A stretch of 64,000 nucleotides of DNA from Romanomermis culicivorax (taxonomy: Eukaryota > Nematoda > Enoplea > Mermithida > Mermithidae): positions 62,001-126,000 of the forward strand of contig CAWUHX010000301.1 of assembly GCA_963922205.1 (NCBI GenBank), read 5' to 3'. The translations under genes and the position numbers were made by a program. Below are positions 34,880-48,800 of the stretch, one piece after another (the first letter of the stretch is position 1; each line of letters starts with the position of its first letter). Below the pieces are notes generated by a model. That model was not told the origin of the DNA and searched no databases. It saw only the letters and a program-made list of their open reading frames with translations.

Positions 34880-36107
34880 TGAAATTAGGATGGGAGAAAA
34901 TTTTCCAATTAAGAAATTCCCATTTTGTACAGCTCCAAAACAAAAGGAGATAATCACAAAAGAAACTGTTGAACTAGAGAAATGGGAAGAAAAAGCATAT
35001 CCCCGTGGACCACAAATGTAGTTTTGGTACAAAAAAAGGAGGTGGTCACCAATTATGTATAGACTTCAGGGGATTAAATGAAGTTACAAAGAAGGATGTA
35101 CACCCTTTACCCCCCATCAATGACATTCTTGATACTCTCAATGGAGCAAAATTTTTCACAACCCTTGACCAAGCAAATGCCTATTGGACGATACCATTGC
35201 AAGAGAAGGACAAAGAAAAAACAGCATTTTCTACATCTATTGGCCTGTATGAATTTAATTATTTGCCATTTGGACTCTGTAATGCACCGCCACTTTTCAA
35301 AGATTAATGGATATACTGTTATCAGGGTTACAATGGAAAACATGCTTAGTATACCTTGATGATATTTTAATTTTCGCCAAATCATTCAAAGAAATGATGG
35401 AAGCGCTAAAAGAAATTCTAGATCGTCTACAGAAGGGAGGCTTAAAACTTCGATTAAATAAATGCAAGTTTTTCCACACTGAAGTTTCTTATTTGGGACA
35501 TGTTATATCAGAATATGGTATTCAGCCAGATGAGACCAAAATGAAAGCTGTGCACTACTTACCTGTGCCGAAAAAGACAAAAGACATCAAATCATTTCTG
35601 GGATTGATCTCCTACTATTAAAAATTCATTCCAGATTGTGCTAGAATTTGTCAACCCCTGACAAAGCTCTTGAAAAAGGAAGAGAAATTCAAATGGGCAG
35701 AGAAGCAACAGAGAGCGTTTGAACTTTTAAAGGAAAAAATAATGAAACCACCCATTTTGAGACATCCAGATTTTGCAAAACCTTTCATTTTGCAGACAGA
35801 CGCCTCACATCATGGGATAGGAGCAGTATTTAGTCAAAGGGATGAGAACCATGTAGAACACCCTGTTGCTTTTGCAAGTAGATCTTTAAAACCAGCTAAA
35901 AAGAACTGATCTAGAGACATTAGCAGTTGTTGAATTTGTGAAATATTTCCGTCCATATTTGTCCCAACAAGAAGTCACAGTTGAGGCAGACCACACTGCA
36001 GTAAAAGCAGTGCTCCAAAAGCAGAATGCGTCATCAAGAATAGCCAGATGGGGTCTCGCTTTGGCTGGGATCAAATTAAACATACAACCTAAGAAGGGGA
36101 AGGTCAA
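34880..36107 (+). pseudogene. pol: Reverse transcriptase and RNase H of R2 (broken)
   Basis: Reverse transcriptase landmarks are QLCIDFRGLN, FFTTLDQANAYWTIPL, FNYLPFGLCNAP and the catalytic box YLDD (about 35350). A frame change at about 35305 separates the fingers from the palm YLDD part, and a TAA follows near 35620. RNase H shows the catalytic start LQTDASHHGIGAVFSQ (about 35790-35840), with another frame change at about 35905. The order and motifs are typical of Ty3/Gypsy. Confidence 0.88.
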
Positions 36108-36379
36108 TCAAAATGCAGACGCACTGTCTAGATTGCCAAACAAATCTAGCAAGCCTATATTTGATATAGAAGTGGATCAGAGCACACACCCACTTATCAA
36201 TACAGTTTTTTATAATGAGACAATAGACCTGAGTGTAATACAAAAACAAGATTCGCAGTTCGCTGAAATTATGTCTACATTAGGGGAAGCAAATGAATCT
36301 GAAAATTTCATCATACAAAACAATATTCTCTACAACGAGGATCAACAGTTAGAGAAAATAGTGGTACCAAAAGTACTAC

Positions 36380-37566
36380 AGAGGCTCATCATTGAAACTC
36401 ATCATGATGACGAATTTTCTGAACACTTTGGAACCAGAAAAACAAAACATCTGATATGACGAAAATATTATTGGGATACCCTACAAAAAGATGTGAGTAA
36501 TCATTGTAAACTATGTTATTCATGTCAAAAGAACAAGCCGACAAGACAAAAAAATAAAAGCTTTTTTGAAACCAATTTCTGTATCAGGACCATTTGAAAG
36601 ATTAGCTGTGGATTGCATGGGTCCCTTACCTCTGACAGAAAGAGGAAATCGTTTTATTGTAGTCTTTATAGATCACTTTACTAAATATATTGAGGCCTTT
36701 GCACGTCAAATATTACAGTGCATACAATAGCAAGGTTATTTGTTGAGCAGATAGTATGCAGACATGGTGCACCGCTGATCTTATAATCAGACAGGGGCAG
36801 TGATTTCACATCAAAACTCATGAGTGAAATAGTTAAACTTTTCGACACTCATAAGGTACACACAACTCCATATCACCCAATGGCTAATGGAGAAGTGGAG
36901 CGGGCAAACCAAACCTTAATTACAAGAATAAGAATGTATGTTTATAGTAATCAAGGACATTGGGATTTGCACCTCCCATTTGCAGTATTTTCGACAAATA
37001 TCCATACAAATGAAAGTACAAAATTTGCACCATTTGAAATTGTATTTGGAGGATCCCCGAAATTGCCCATTGATACTGTAATCAAACATCAAATGCCATT
37101 ATATTTCATAGACCTTGAGTCATATGAAAATGAGGTCAAACAACATTTTACCAATGCATTGACAATAATCCAGGGGCACATACAAGATGCTCAAAACTGA
37201 TATGAAAATAAATAGAAGAGAGCACATAATCAAACTTTCAAGGTAGGCCAATGTGTACTCATGGAGTCAGAAGTAATCAAAAAGGGTTTAGCAAAAAAAC
37301 TACAACCAGTCTACCTATGACCATACAAAATTCTGAAAGTTAACTATCCAAATTTAACAATTCAAGCATTGGACAATCCAAAGCATAGCAAAACAATTCA
37401 TGTCAACAGAACCAAAAAATACCACACTAATGCTGTTCTTGAGACAAATGCAGAAATACAGAAGAGCAAAGAGGCCATCGACAAACCTGATGATCAAAAT
37501 CAAAAAGACCAGTGCCAATACAATTTGAGAAATCGAATGAGGATACCCGATGTTTTCAAAAAATAA
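36380..37566 (+). pseudogene. pol: Integrase of R2 (broken)
   Basis: The HHCC region begins near HHDDEFSEHFG (36400) and continues with CKLCYSCQ (about 36505). The catalytic core includes AVDCMGPL (about 36606), SDRGSDFTSKLM (about 36790) and the glutamate block PYHPMANGEVERANQTL (about 36870-36920). Several stops and frame changes occur between 36457 and 36800, and a TGA follows at 37198. The C-terminal frame ends inside the 3' LTR. Confidence 0.85.
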
Positions 37567-38069
37567 TTTAGACATGCAACTTTTGGCATTATGATTTAGT
37601 AGATACTCTGTCATGATTAAATACAAAAAAAGTGTTAGAAAATGAGGTTTTGAGTCACGACGAGGGTCATGAGTAGAACAAAAATTAGTTTAACTGCTAT
37701 ACTTAGCATTAAGTTTAATTAATGAGAGAAAAGTATGGAATATGTCAAAAATAAATTATGTTAGAAAACGTCATGAATTTCTAGAATATCTGAGAAAATA
37801 AGAATATTATATATAAACTTTAAGCAAAATGTATAGTAGAGTTGTTATTTCGAGTTTTCGTTTCTTGCCCTTATTCACGGTCCTTTACGACATTTGGTTA
37901 TATATTATTTATCGATATTCGTGTACAAATATAAGGTATGATATGTTATAAAAACAATTATTATAAATAACTCAGTTTATAGTCCTTTGGGTATTCTCTC
38001 CCTGCATTTTCTTAATCAGAAAAAGAACCTGCTTGTCACAGAGGTCCCCTTCGCCCCAGGGATGTGGCA
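37551..38069 (+). repeat. 3' LTR of R2
   Basis: It has the same start (TGTTTTCAAAAAATAATTT) and a length of 519 bp, ending near CCCCAGGGATGTGGCA. The last few codons of the pol frame run into its first bases. The copy differs from the 5' LTR by scattered point changes and short indels in the TATA-like stretch. Confidence 0.85.
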
Positions 38070-40277
38070 ATATACATAATTGCTTTTTAGCTAGTATGAT
38101 AGAATGGTAGTTAAATCATTGATAGAATGTTTAGCCTGTTCTATTTTTGTAATTTTAATTAAAATGAAAATTAAATTGGAAAAAATGGTGAAAATGGGGT
38201 CTAACAGCAGTTCAACTTCTGATTAAACTGTCATTGAACCACACAAACAAGTAGAAATGGAAGTTTTTATATATCTGTGTTTTGGTATGAAACATAAAAG
38301 CTACGGATTGGAAGGGAATTAATGCATATAGTCAGAAACCACATAAAAATACTTGGATGACAGAGGGATTATCTTATTTTCATTCAATCCCAGGACTGCT
38401 ATTAGTATGTATATGTACCAATTTTTATTTTCATCCAAACAAACAACTATGTGCATCGAATGTAATAGAAGTAAAGTAAAATAATGAAAAAACAATATGA
38501 AATTAAAAGTAAATCAAGAGAAAAAAACTAAATACAAAATCTGAAAGACAGAAAAGTAAAAAAAATAAAAATAAAAACAAAACAAAGAAAGCCAAACAAA
38601 AGTAAAGCCAAAAAATAACTAAGAAAAGCCAAATAAAATTAAAGCCAAAACTCAAAAAACAAAGAATAAAAATTTAAAACAAATAATAAAAACAAATGCA
38701 AAAATGAAAGAGGAAAATTGTACGGATAATGAACAATTACAATACAAATATGATATATTAAAAGCAATAAAATTTTAACAATGAATAACAGACGAGGTAA
38801 AATTTAAAGATGTTGATAAAAATTTTAAAACAAAGGCATAAAAAATTGCACGAGGTATCAAAACCAGTAAATCAATGACAACATGAGAAAATTAAAATGA
38901 ACGAACAATTAAAAATATTATTTAAAAGTCTAAAAAGTACAAGACATATTGTAGAAGATGCTTTTTTCCACTACCTTGTGTTACCCCTTCCATTCTTTCT
39001 TCCAAGTCATCGCAAAACAAATACTCTTTTGTTGCTGTCCCCGTTCAAAGAAGGATGCATGTGAAGTGATCATTGAGATGAATGATAACTGACAAAAAAA
39101 GTCATCTCTGTCGGCCAATCATAAAACGTCATCAAATGACGCAGTGCACAAGTATACTGGTCGCAGTATGAGTAGCTGTTGCATTGTGAAGGTAGGTGCA
39201 AAATGCATTCTTATTCCCAGACATTTGACCGACCCATTGTTGTGCCTTTGTCCACATATTTTCTTATGTTTACACAGATGTTTACTCACAAAATTTTCCA
39301 TCATTTTTTCTTTCAGCCTTCATAAACATAAACTGTAAAGTTTGAAGTTCGAACACACATTCTAACTTGACTTGTTTCCTTTACTCACTAGCATCCAGGA
39401 AGCACGTTGGGACCAAAATTTTGAAATTTTAAAATTTTTAAAATTTTTTTTAAAATTCTAAAAAAAATTTAAATTTTTTCAAATCTATTCAGAAATGTTT
39501 GGTGTGCTTAAAAACGTAGGAAAACAAGTTTCCGAAATCCTAAATGCAAATTTTGACTGTAAAACATGAGTGATTCATGGGGAAGTGATCCGGGTTTTAG
39601 TCATGCATGACTAAAACCCCGATTGGCTACTCACGGATCACTTCATTTTCAAACTCAAAAACATCGAAAATCCTTTGGGAACTTGTTTGCTCTATTCACA
39701 AACATCAGGGGAACACATTGAAACCAAAACTTTGAAATTTTAAAATGTTTAAATTTTTTTCTAAAATCTAAAAATAAGACTAAAAAAAAAATTTTTTTAA
39801 CTTTTTTATCTGATTTTTTACTCTTATTTTTAAACTAGGAAAACATGTTTTTAAAAGATAAGATGTCCAAATATTGCAACTGAATTCATATTAAAAAACA
39901 AAAGACTTACATTGCATAGCCTGTAATTTCTTTTGTAATAATTTGCATTGGGCATTTGGCTACGGAACACTTGCTAGGGCGTTGTAGAGTGTACATGCTA
40001 CTGACATGGGGCAAGAAATACTCATTGGCACTACCGTACAAATAGATTGAGTTGATTAAAAATTTTGACTTGCTTATCTTTCGTTTGTCTGCCCATCACA
40101 AAGAAGTGATGTTTCTGTTGGCCTTTAGGTGGACAGGTAAATTACAGGACATAGGAGCAGCTATGAAGTGGGTGCATGCTTTGTCCCTGCTACCACAGCT
40201 CCTAGGGTTGAATCGAACTAGGTAGAGGTTACCCTTTTCAGTTACGTTGAAGCACTGGAAAAAAATTGCAAACTAAT
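38070..40277. other. AT-rich non-coding stretch between R2 and the transposase relic
   Basis: It contains one tRNA-like unit at about 38095, an A-rich tract with repeated AAAGCCAAA (about 38500-38720) and a foldback block at about 39396-39790. No gene is supported. The open frames around 39119-39338 have no recognisable domain. Confidence 0.5.
39396..39790. repeat. Foldback block with head-to-head Element 2 terminal motifs, copy 1
   Basis: The block is flanked by A/T-rich arms with AAATTTTGAAATTTTAAAA. At its centre (39591-39620) CGGGTTTTAGTCAT and ATGACTAAAACCCC meet head to head around TGCA. This is the terminal motif of Element 2 (GGGTATGACTAAAACC) in two opposite copies. An inverted relative lies at 49890-50345 and shares the flanking TCCTTTGGGAACTTGTTTGC block. 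Confidence 0.65.
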
Positions 40278-42060
40278 TCAAATATAGGCAACCATGTCAA
40301 TAACAACATTATGAATTTTTTCCCTTGATAGGGTGTCCTGCACCACCTTTCCATTTTGGACTAAAAACTGGCCAATTTGGAAATTTGAATCAGCATTTCC
40401 AGCAGGATGTGATTTTGGCTCTACCTGCTTGGGTAGCTGTATGGAAATTTGGCCAAATCGACAGTATTGTAAAATTTTTCCTGGTTGGATTGTTTCTCTT
40501 TGCTGCATTTCCTTTGCAGGCCTTAGTGGAGTGTGGTTGTTGAGATTGAAATCCCCCAGTCCATATTTGGCACGGTCATATTCAATGTTGTAATATTGGA
40601 AAAGGCTATAGAAAGCCAGAACAGCCACATTGATGGGAATTTCTTTCCAAGAAGTCCAGGTCTTGAGGACTTTGTTTGAAACTTTTGCTGGCATTGGTCG
40701 TTACGTCTAAAATGTATAATGTAATTAAATTATAGAAACTGTAAGGAGTTATATAATTTGAATATAATATAGTTTTGAACTAAAGTTATATAATTAAAAG
40801 TTTGTATTTGAAGTATGAGTGCACTTAATCTGGACATGTGTATATAGTATACCTGAGAAGCTGGAGTATAACCCAAGCGGTTCCAACACCCATTTTCCAC
40901 TCCTTTGAATAGCTGGCACAATGGATGAAAAGAAATATTTTTTGAACTTTTCAGGCCAACTTTCACTTAGTTCTTCTGCTTTTTCGGCTGCTAGTTTTTT
41001 GGAGTTGGATTTTAGAATGGAACGTAAATTAATCACTACCACAACATGCAAGTGGTTATCTTTCGGATATAATTCCATAATTTTTTGACTAATGTTTTCT
41101 ACTAAATGACGCCAGCAATAAAGGTGCACCGTTTTTGGCGTCAAATTTCAGAAATCGAATTTGGGGTTGGTAATTATGACGACTTTAATTATCCTATTCC
41201 TAATAGAAATGGGTAGCTGTCAAAAAATTTGCTGAATAAATCCTCAATGGTTTTCCTTAAATTTTTTCATGTATTAGGATGCCTAGTAGAAAAACCGTGT
41301 TGCTGACAAGGCTCTTTTGGCAATAAATTGCCGCTGATGCATAAAAATGGCCCAATTCAAAGGTAGTGTTGTAAAGAATGACAAACGGCTCGCTTAGATA
41401 TTCCATTATTAATTATTAATGATCTCAGGCCTTTCCGGCAACATACACGATACTAGAAAGTCCAGCCATTTGTTCGATGCTCATTATAAACTGATGTTTG
41501 TTCTCAGGGATGAAGGTGTTTAAATTGTGAATGGCATCCTTTGTTGGCCGGAATTTGTTTTGTACCACGTGAAGTACACCATCTAAAACAGTAATTTTAA
41601 TTTTTATCACATTAAAATTTCTAACACTTAGTGTTAGAAAATATTGTAATACTTAAGTTACCAATTTAAATATATTCACCTGTTTTCTATCTCTGCCGTT
41701 TAAAACAGCCTCCAGGCCTGGTGGAGCAGGATTGGCAGTTTTAATTTCCTCGTACAATTGAGAAGGCGTTAGGTTCGGATCTTGTTGCAGTTCGACTTCA
41801 ACCAACTTCTTGATTACAGGAGCATTTTGAATAAATACCTCATCAGTGTTGGCATTGAGGTGCTTTCATTTGACACCATCTTTTTCATCTCCAACATAGT
41901 GGACTACTCCTACAAATAGATGATTGTCCGAAGTCGGATTTATTTGCCTATATTCCATTCTTTTAAAGTTTTTCTTTGATTTTGTATTTGGGTTGCACGC
42001 GACGACCTAGTGTGTTGGGGAGTACCTTGGATCAGACCTTGGAATTTTTCAGACTCCATC
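40278..42060 (-). pseudogene. MULE-type transposase relic of Element 2
   Basis: Read on the - strand, the pieces in order are: TPSQLYEEIKTANP (about 41750), MSIEQMAGLSSIVYVAGK (about 41440), EYLSEPFVILYNTTFELGHF (about 41400-41345), LGILIHEK (about 41270), TVHLYCWRHLVENI (about 41120), a W..KFKKYFFSSIVPAI block ending SGKWVLEPLGLY (about 40880), and the C-terminal SWKEIPINVAVLAFYSLFQYY plus YGLGDFNL (about 40640-40550). These resemble animal MULE-clade transposases with a DTTF.LGDFY motif, a C.RH signature and a YF..GLGEY-like end. The expected DTTF aspartate reads Asn (YNTTF, 41359-41370). Stops and at least one frameshift (about 41270) show it is inactive. The family call rests on remembered motif resemblance, not on a search. 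Confidence 0.68.
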
Positions 42061-42548
42061 ATTTATCTAATTGTAACAATCGCAAAGAAATGATTCTATG
42101 AGAAAGTACAAATATTACTAAAGGTTCATGGACACATAAATAAGGTGACAAGTATATTACTATCTTCTTTGCGGGAGTACGGAAACAGGTAAATGTCTCC
42201 TCCCTTTGGAAATGGTGAAGGTTTGTTGATTAATTGCTCTGCGTTAGCTGAAACTAAAATATATTGTTAGATACAGTTGAAAAATATACAAACAACTAGG
42301 ATTTCATTTAGGATGTAGTTTTAGGAAAAATAAATAATTTGTTTACCTACTAACTTATCTAAATCCCTTGGTTCTAATCTTGATTGTTTGTTTATCAGTA
42401 CAGGAATGGAACATCTTGAAGCTGGCATTTCATCAGTTTCGGATGATGTTGTGATTGAGTTTCTTTTGGATCTTCAACTTGCAATGGTAGACCTGGAGTT
42501 GGCTTGAAGTCATCATCTGAGTGGTATTGGTTTTCATCTGACTCCATA

Positions 42549-42625
42549 AAATGAGTAGCTGTAAGCGACTTCATGGAAAGTCAATTAAATGAGTAGCTGT
42601 AAGCAACTTCATGGAAGGTGAATTA
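42549..42625. repeat. Tandem duplication with GAGTAGCTGTAAGC motif
   Basis: A unit with ATGAGTAGCTGTAAGC and CTTCATGGAA occurs twice in tandem about 39 bp apart. It lies upstream of the transposase relic, in the interval between the two divergent genes of Element 2. It may be part of a promoter or transposase-binding region. Confidence 0.6.
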
Positions 42626-43469
42626 TTGTTGAGGATTGAGTAGCTGACATTGTAGAGAGACTGACAAAATTTGAAATGCTGAATTTTGTAAGTTGGCGGG
42701 TAGACTAGATCGACAGTGAAATGTTGTTGACGTATGAGTAGCCGATGTTAAAGCGATAAATTGTTGAATTTTCATTTTTGTACATTGGGGAGTGAGTTGA
42801 GTAGCTGTTGATCCTCTCACATAATTGTGAAGCAATACTCTTTCATTCCTTTGCTAATGGCAATCCTGTGGAAAAAATAAAAACAATCCATACATTGACA
42901 AATTTAAGCAAAGAAGGCTTAAACAATAACTACTATTTGTTGTCAATCTTACTTTTAGGCATCATTTGTCATTTCTTGGAATCCTGATGCATAAAGCTGC
43001 TGGCAAAAAATTGTATCTGCACAATATAAAACATGGCACGTAAGACAATTTTACAGTAAACAGCTCCCTGCAATTTGAAATGTAATATGTGTACAAACTT
43101 GAGCATAACATTGTCTAACAGTCACAATAGTTTTTCTATGTAAATTATATACTCACATTTAAGTGACCTTAGGTTTTTTGCCTAGATTTTGCTGCTGTTT
43201 CAACACAAGCTAGCAAAACTGTATTGCTACATACAATTTCATACATAACCCAAGATTCAAACTGAAGATTCATACCATTCCTCATTGCTCAACACATAAT
43301 CAGTTTACGCTTCCTGTCCATTGTCCACAATTGAAAGAGTGACCAGTAAACATTACAGTAGGAATGTTTACTTTTATGCACAAACATGGACTTTGCCCTT
43401 ATGATGTCCCTTTGTAGAAGAGTATATCATTCTTAGAAGAATTACCCAACAAACCTTTTTTCACTAAAA

Positions 43470-44212
43470 ATGCCTCGCATTCATGTATCAGTAAGGGTTA
43501 GAAGACAAACAAGAAGAGTGGTCAATGCCCCACATCGTCCACATCATTTGCGTAGACGGGCCAGACAGCTACTCAATGGCCATGAAGATCATGTCATTGA
43601 TGCCGATAATCTGATTGGGGAATTTAACCAATGTGAACATACCCCCTTTCCCTCGCAAGAAGAACAGCTACTCAATGCGGAAGTGTATGAACAACCATTA
43701 AATGATGATAATTTACCACTGATTCTAAGTAGAGGACTCCATAGAGGTGAATAGATTCTAATTTTTAATCTTATGTTTGCAAAATTAGTAAAACTTTTCA
43801 TAAAATAAAAATTATAAATATTGTTTTGATTTTTAAAGTTGGTATGTTAAAAGATAATGTGGGTCAACCATACACCTTATTAAATAATTTTTTGGTCTAT
43901 TGAATGTGCAGCTCGATGAGGACAACAACATCAGGGGTGCAACAATCGACAAATAGGGGTTAGATGTCGGGACATGCGATGTGGTGGAAATCATCCACAC
44001 ATAGAAGAAAATGCAGATGATCCAATGATCAATGAACATATTCATGTTAATTCTGATCCGTTCAAGGATGTAATTATTAATGGAATCAGTGAAGGCTTTG
44101 CACTTTGCAGAAATGGATAATCCGCCACCTATATTCGAAAACATGGCTGTTGGCGCAGACATTGATGTTGGCCAAATTGGAGGTGCTCACCGAGTTTGCT
44201 GGCGAATTGGGG
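43470..44212 (+). pseudogene. Possible 5' exons of the Element 2 helicase gene
   Basis: An ATG at 43470 opens a 92-codon Arg-rich segment (RVRRQTRRVV, RRRARQLLNG) that ends at a GT at 43747. An acceptor-like TGTGCAG precedes 43912. The second segment has a Cys/His-rich stretch (GCNNRQIGVRCRDMRCGGNH) and ends at GG|GTAAGT (44213). One TGA near the start of the second segment and a frame change near 44090 are visible. It is in the same orientation as the helicase exons, with the next clear exon 1.7 kb away. Joining them into one gene is inference. I recognise no domain. Confidence 0.45.
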
Positions 44213-45887
44213 TAAGTTTATGTAACAGAGTACATTGGTGGGATTCTAAGGGTTGGGTTCAATACCAGTTCAATACCAGTCTTAATTTCTAATTCTTATA
44301 AAGTATAATGTATGTTATTGTGTTTGATAATATTACTCTGAGTGTTACTTCTATTGTGATTGTGTGTGTATGTGTTTATGGTTAATTTCTAGTCACCATG
44401 TATTGTTAAAGTATGTAGTTTTTTTCAAACCATCTAGTGAGGTCAGTATGCTCACAAATTTGCAGCCCTATACAAATATAGTGGAAAATATACAGGAAAA
44501 ATGTGAAAAATTAAAATACTACTTGCTATTCACTTTCTTTATCTAGAAGCATTTGAAGGAAAACAGAAACATTTTACAATTTCAAATTGATGACACCTTT
44601 ACATCTATTTCGAATGTTTATATTACCAACTGTTTGGAAAAAACTACACTTTATATATATGTACCATTACAATATTTTAATTTTTGCACGTTCATTTCAT
44701 TTTAAGTTATGTGAACATTTGTTTTAATTCATTTTGTTTTTATTATATTTTATTTAAATTTTATGTCAAATTAATGTTAATATTTTTTCCAATTTGTTAA
44801 ACTTTACTTTTACTTTCTTTAATTTTGTTCATGTTATATAATGCACATTTATAAAAACCCTCCCAAAAAAATATTTAAAAACCAAAAAAAAATTAAAAAT
44901 ATAAAAAAATTAAAAAAAATCTTTAATCTCCCAATTCTGTCTCTATCCATCTGTGTTTTCTAGTCATGGTTGTGTATATTTGTTCGGCATATTTGTTTTA
45001 CCTTTTGCACTGTTTTTTTAAGTTCTTTAAGTTTTGCACATTGCTGTGCATATCCTCTGGGCCCACATCCCCATGGCTGGGCAATAATGCAATTTAATTT
45101 GCACTAGTGGCAAATGGAGGATTTGAGTAGTAAAATATTGTTTGTTTTTGGAATACTTTACTGACAATCAGTATGAGGGACAAACAGTATTCACTGCCGA
45201 TTCATACTACCATGAAACTTCATAAAATTTACATATAAATGTTGCATGAAAACATTACAACTAATATATCAAATAATGCAAACAAAACTATATTTAGGTT
45301 AAATATGCGTTTTGTGTTATGACAACCAAGTTGTATCCCAGCCCTGAAATTGAATGGTTAGAATGAAAAGTTTACTGTATAATGATTTATTCACAATGGG
45401 ACACATATTTCTGTGAAGTTTTTTAAGAACACTGCCGCCCAGGGCCCAGCCCATTCCTTCTTAAAAGGGGGAAGCCAAGACCTTGTGTCATAAATCGTAG
45501 CAACTGTGGAAACTACAGGTAACCGTTATTTAATCTTGGGTACATTGATTTACGTGAACCATCAATTTTTTACTAAGTTACATTGTAACAACATGTTATA
45601 CAGCTACTGACATTTACAATGATAAGCTTTACGATTTATTTCTTTCGTTGATTGTTGAGAGAAGCGGTGGCTTTTTGTTTTACTTGTCTACTCAACGTGT
45701 TCTACAGCTACTCACATTTAAAACGATAAGCTTTACGCTTTATTTCTTTCCTTGATTCTTGAAGAAGTGGTCCCTTTTCGTTTTAATTGTCTACTATGAC
45801 CCACATTGATGAGACAGCACCTTTTGAAGTAATTTTCTCCCAATACCACATGTTTGTAATAAATTTAAAATAATCAATCAATTATAG
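44213..45887. other. Gap between the putative 5' exons and the helicase exons
   Basis: This is AT-rich sequence with an A-tract (about 44868-44930). No exon is supported. A near-duplicate pair of about 110 bp (TACAGCTACT, then AAACGATAAGCTTTACG, then TTTATTTCTTTC) lies at about 45598-45770. It would be one long intron if 43470-44212 belongs to the helicase gene. Confidence 0.5.
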
Positions 45888-48800
45888 CCTCCGATCAACA
45901 TCGAAGTGGAGGATGACATTGATGAATTAGATGCTGTAGAAGTTCACAATGATGAAAGCCATGTACCCCAAGAACCCATCAAACAAATTGCGCCCAATAC
46001 TTCCTCGTATGATGATAACAATGTGGAATGCAGTTTCAATTATGAAACTGGATTTGGCACATTTGTGGAACGAACAGTCAGATCATAGGAAGTTGAAAAA
46101 TCATGTAAGAAAGCTGCGTAAGTCATTGTTACTTCGTGATATGAATGTATAGCCAGCATGGTTTTTTTCGGGAATTTCTTTCTGTGCATCACATTGAAGA
46201 TAAAATTAAAAACATGACCAGTATGGAACCAGATTATGAAATGTTTTTTAAAATTAATTACAATTTTGTTTTTAGGTATCATTCGCCGTACAAATACTAC
46301 AATACCTTTTTACACTCGATAAATCAACAAGCCGATGATACTGATAAAATGTTGTTGGCGTTCAGCAAACACTTTCAGTCAATTGACTACTTGCTAGATC
46401 CACCTACATAGGCCACAGGAAAATTGAACTTCACTGGAAAGCTACTCCATTGTGAGAATCATGTGTTTTTAATTTGTTACCTTTCAGTTCTTATTGCAAC
46501 TAATATGCAATATATATCTTTAGTCGTTGGACCGAATGAGAAGATTTAATTGACGATTTTGTAGCTAAGAGGTGATGGCAAGTGGTACGAAATGGATGCA
46601 TATTGCGATGCAACGCTACTCAATTTACCCCATAGTGAGTAAATATGCAGAACTAAATTTAATTAAAACTCTTCCAAGCAATTATTTTTAGACAAAAGCA
46701 AAAATGTATCTGTCGAAATCCTAACGTTTCAAATAAACAAGTTGCAAACATGAATGGCATCGAAACAAGCACCATTTGACCTTGATGCTGAAGATCAAGA
46801 TGATGCAGACAACGAACTGGAATGGGACTAAGATGCAGCCAATGCCCTGGGAAAATTTGTCGAATTAAGTCGCCAACTGGGCCACAAAAAGTGCAACATC
46901 CTTTGGAAAGTAGATGAGACGGTGATGCAAAGGTATTTGTGTATCTAATTAATTACTACGATTAACATCAAACGAGTTTTGATTGTTTGATCGTACTAGT
47001 GTTGAACACCATCATTTATTTAAAACACTAAACTGCCTCAACACCATAAAGCACTTGAGCATGGTGGACTCCAACACCACAATGTGGCGGTTAAAATTGA
47101 AAGAAAAAGAGACGGGCAATTTGTATATTAACAAACCCTCCAGAATGCTGCTCTGACCTCTCAATGAAATGGCACCGCAGATTAGCAAAGCAATTTGCGA
47201 TCTACTGATTCACAAAAAATTTCACGATCCAACAACTACTTGTAAATATTACCATGTTGCCGCAAATCACAACAATGTGTTGGACTCTTCCAAACTGAAC
47301 ACATCTCAAAATAAGGCCATTCACCTTTCAGAAACGATTTATATTTCGATAACACAGGTAGCTACATATATCTAGATTTACAGTTTACAAGTACACCAAA
47401 ACTTCTTTCAATACTCAAACTAAACTTGTTTGTACAGGGCCCCCTGGAACGGGAAAAACATCTACAGCTACTTGTATTATCAGATGAGCATTTTCCATAC
47501 ACAAAGGTCAAAAAATATTGATAAGGGCGCCTTCAAACACTGCCATAGACAATATAATACAAGCACTTTTGAAGAGTGTTGAAAATGCAGGCAATGAAAG
47601 AGAATGCATTCAAAACAACATTGTGCGCCTTACCAGCCAAGCTAAGTATTATCAGCTGAACGCTGATATTGTACCCTACACAATGCGAGCCGTAGCAATG
47701 AAGCCAGAAAATTTGGCATTTTGGTAACAATTAGAAACATTTTAATATACATTTGTTTCATTGTTTTAAGATAGATTATTTTTTCCAATTTTTATCTTAA
47801 CCACAAATATTTAACATCAGCAAACCAAACTGGCGGTAATGCATCAAAATGAAGTATGGTGTTCGACAACAGACACTGCTGACGAAAGAAGAGGACAAAA
47901 TGGCAGATGCTTGCCTATTCAAATATGAAAAACAGCTACTCAATAGAAAATATGGTATTATCTTTACAACTTGCAATTGAGCAGCCAATGCCTGCTTAAA
48001 AACGTCCTTTTTCAAACTGGTATTGATCCATGAAGCTGCCCAGGATACTGAATCAACCAGCTTAATTCCAATTACAAGACTTCGCATAAGTCGAAGAATA
48101 AGTAATCTTTAAATATTTTTCTCGGAAGTGCTATGTTTTGCTTTGATTTTCGTGTTTCCAACTATTGTTTAACCTAATTTTTAACCAACATTCACTCCTC
48201 TTTCAGGTCACCCTTTTAGGCAATCCATGTCAACTAGGACCGTGCATGACTTCCAGAGAAGCAGAACAAATGGGATTTGGACATACCCTGTTCGAGCGAT
48301 TGTACTACATGCATATTCCGTACATGTTATTGAACCAACAATACCGAATGCACCCAGCTATAGGGAGCATAGTCAGTGATTTGATGTACGGCAATCGGGT
48401 ACAAAATTGTACCAAGAAAGGTAACAATGTGCCTCAGTAAAAGGACAATGTTTTAAATGATGTTAGTATGAATAATATTTTACATTTGCTCATTTCAGTT
48501 TTAGAAGATTGCATTCTCCCACTTCCAAAGTCATTTCCGATAATGATGAATGGCTACCCTATCGCTTGGATTCATATTGCAATAGAAGAATCAGCCGACG
48601 AAAATTCCAGATCAATGCAAAATATAGGCAAAGGGATTGCTTGTATCAAGGTGGCCGCTTCGTTAATTGGACAATACAAAATGTGCAGTGACCACATTAT
48701 CATCATAACATCGTACAGCGCACAGGTGAAACAACTATGAGCTAAAATGGACGAAGCTTGTGAATCCATCTTAAATGGCATATATTTGTCGAATCACAGC

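Larger units (their letters stand above)
29691..38069 (+). mobile_element. Endogenous Ty3/Gypsy element R2 with an envelope-like gene
   Basis: This is an LTR retroelement of 8379 bp with two 519-bp LTRs. The coding order is gag, a small unknown frame, an envelope-like frame, then protease, reverse transcriptase, RNase H and integrase. Every coding region is broken by stops or frame changes. The LTRs differ by eye at roughly two to three dozen positions (about 5%), so the insertion is moderately old. I found no clear short target duplication (TTCA on the left, ATAT on the right). It lies inside Element 2 and splits a unit array. Confidence 0.88.

Noticed and set aside
40325-40593. + strand frames opposite the transposase C-terminus
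   Set aside because: They are antisense shadows of the transposase relic, which has recognisable family motifs on the - strand.
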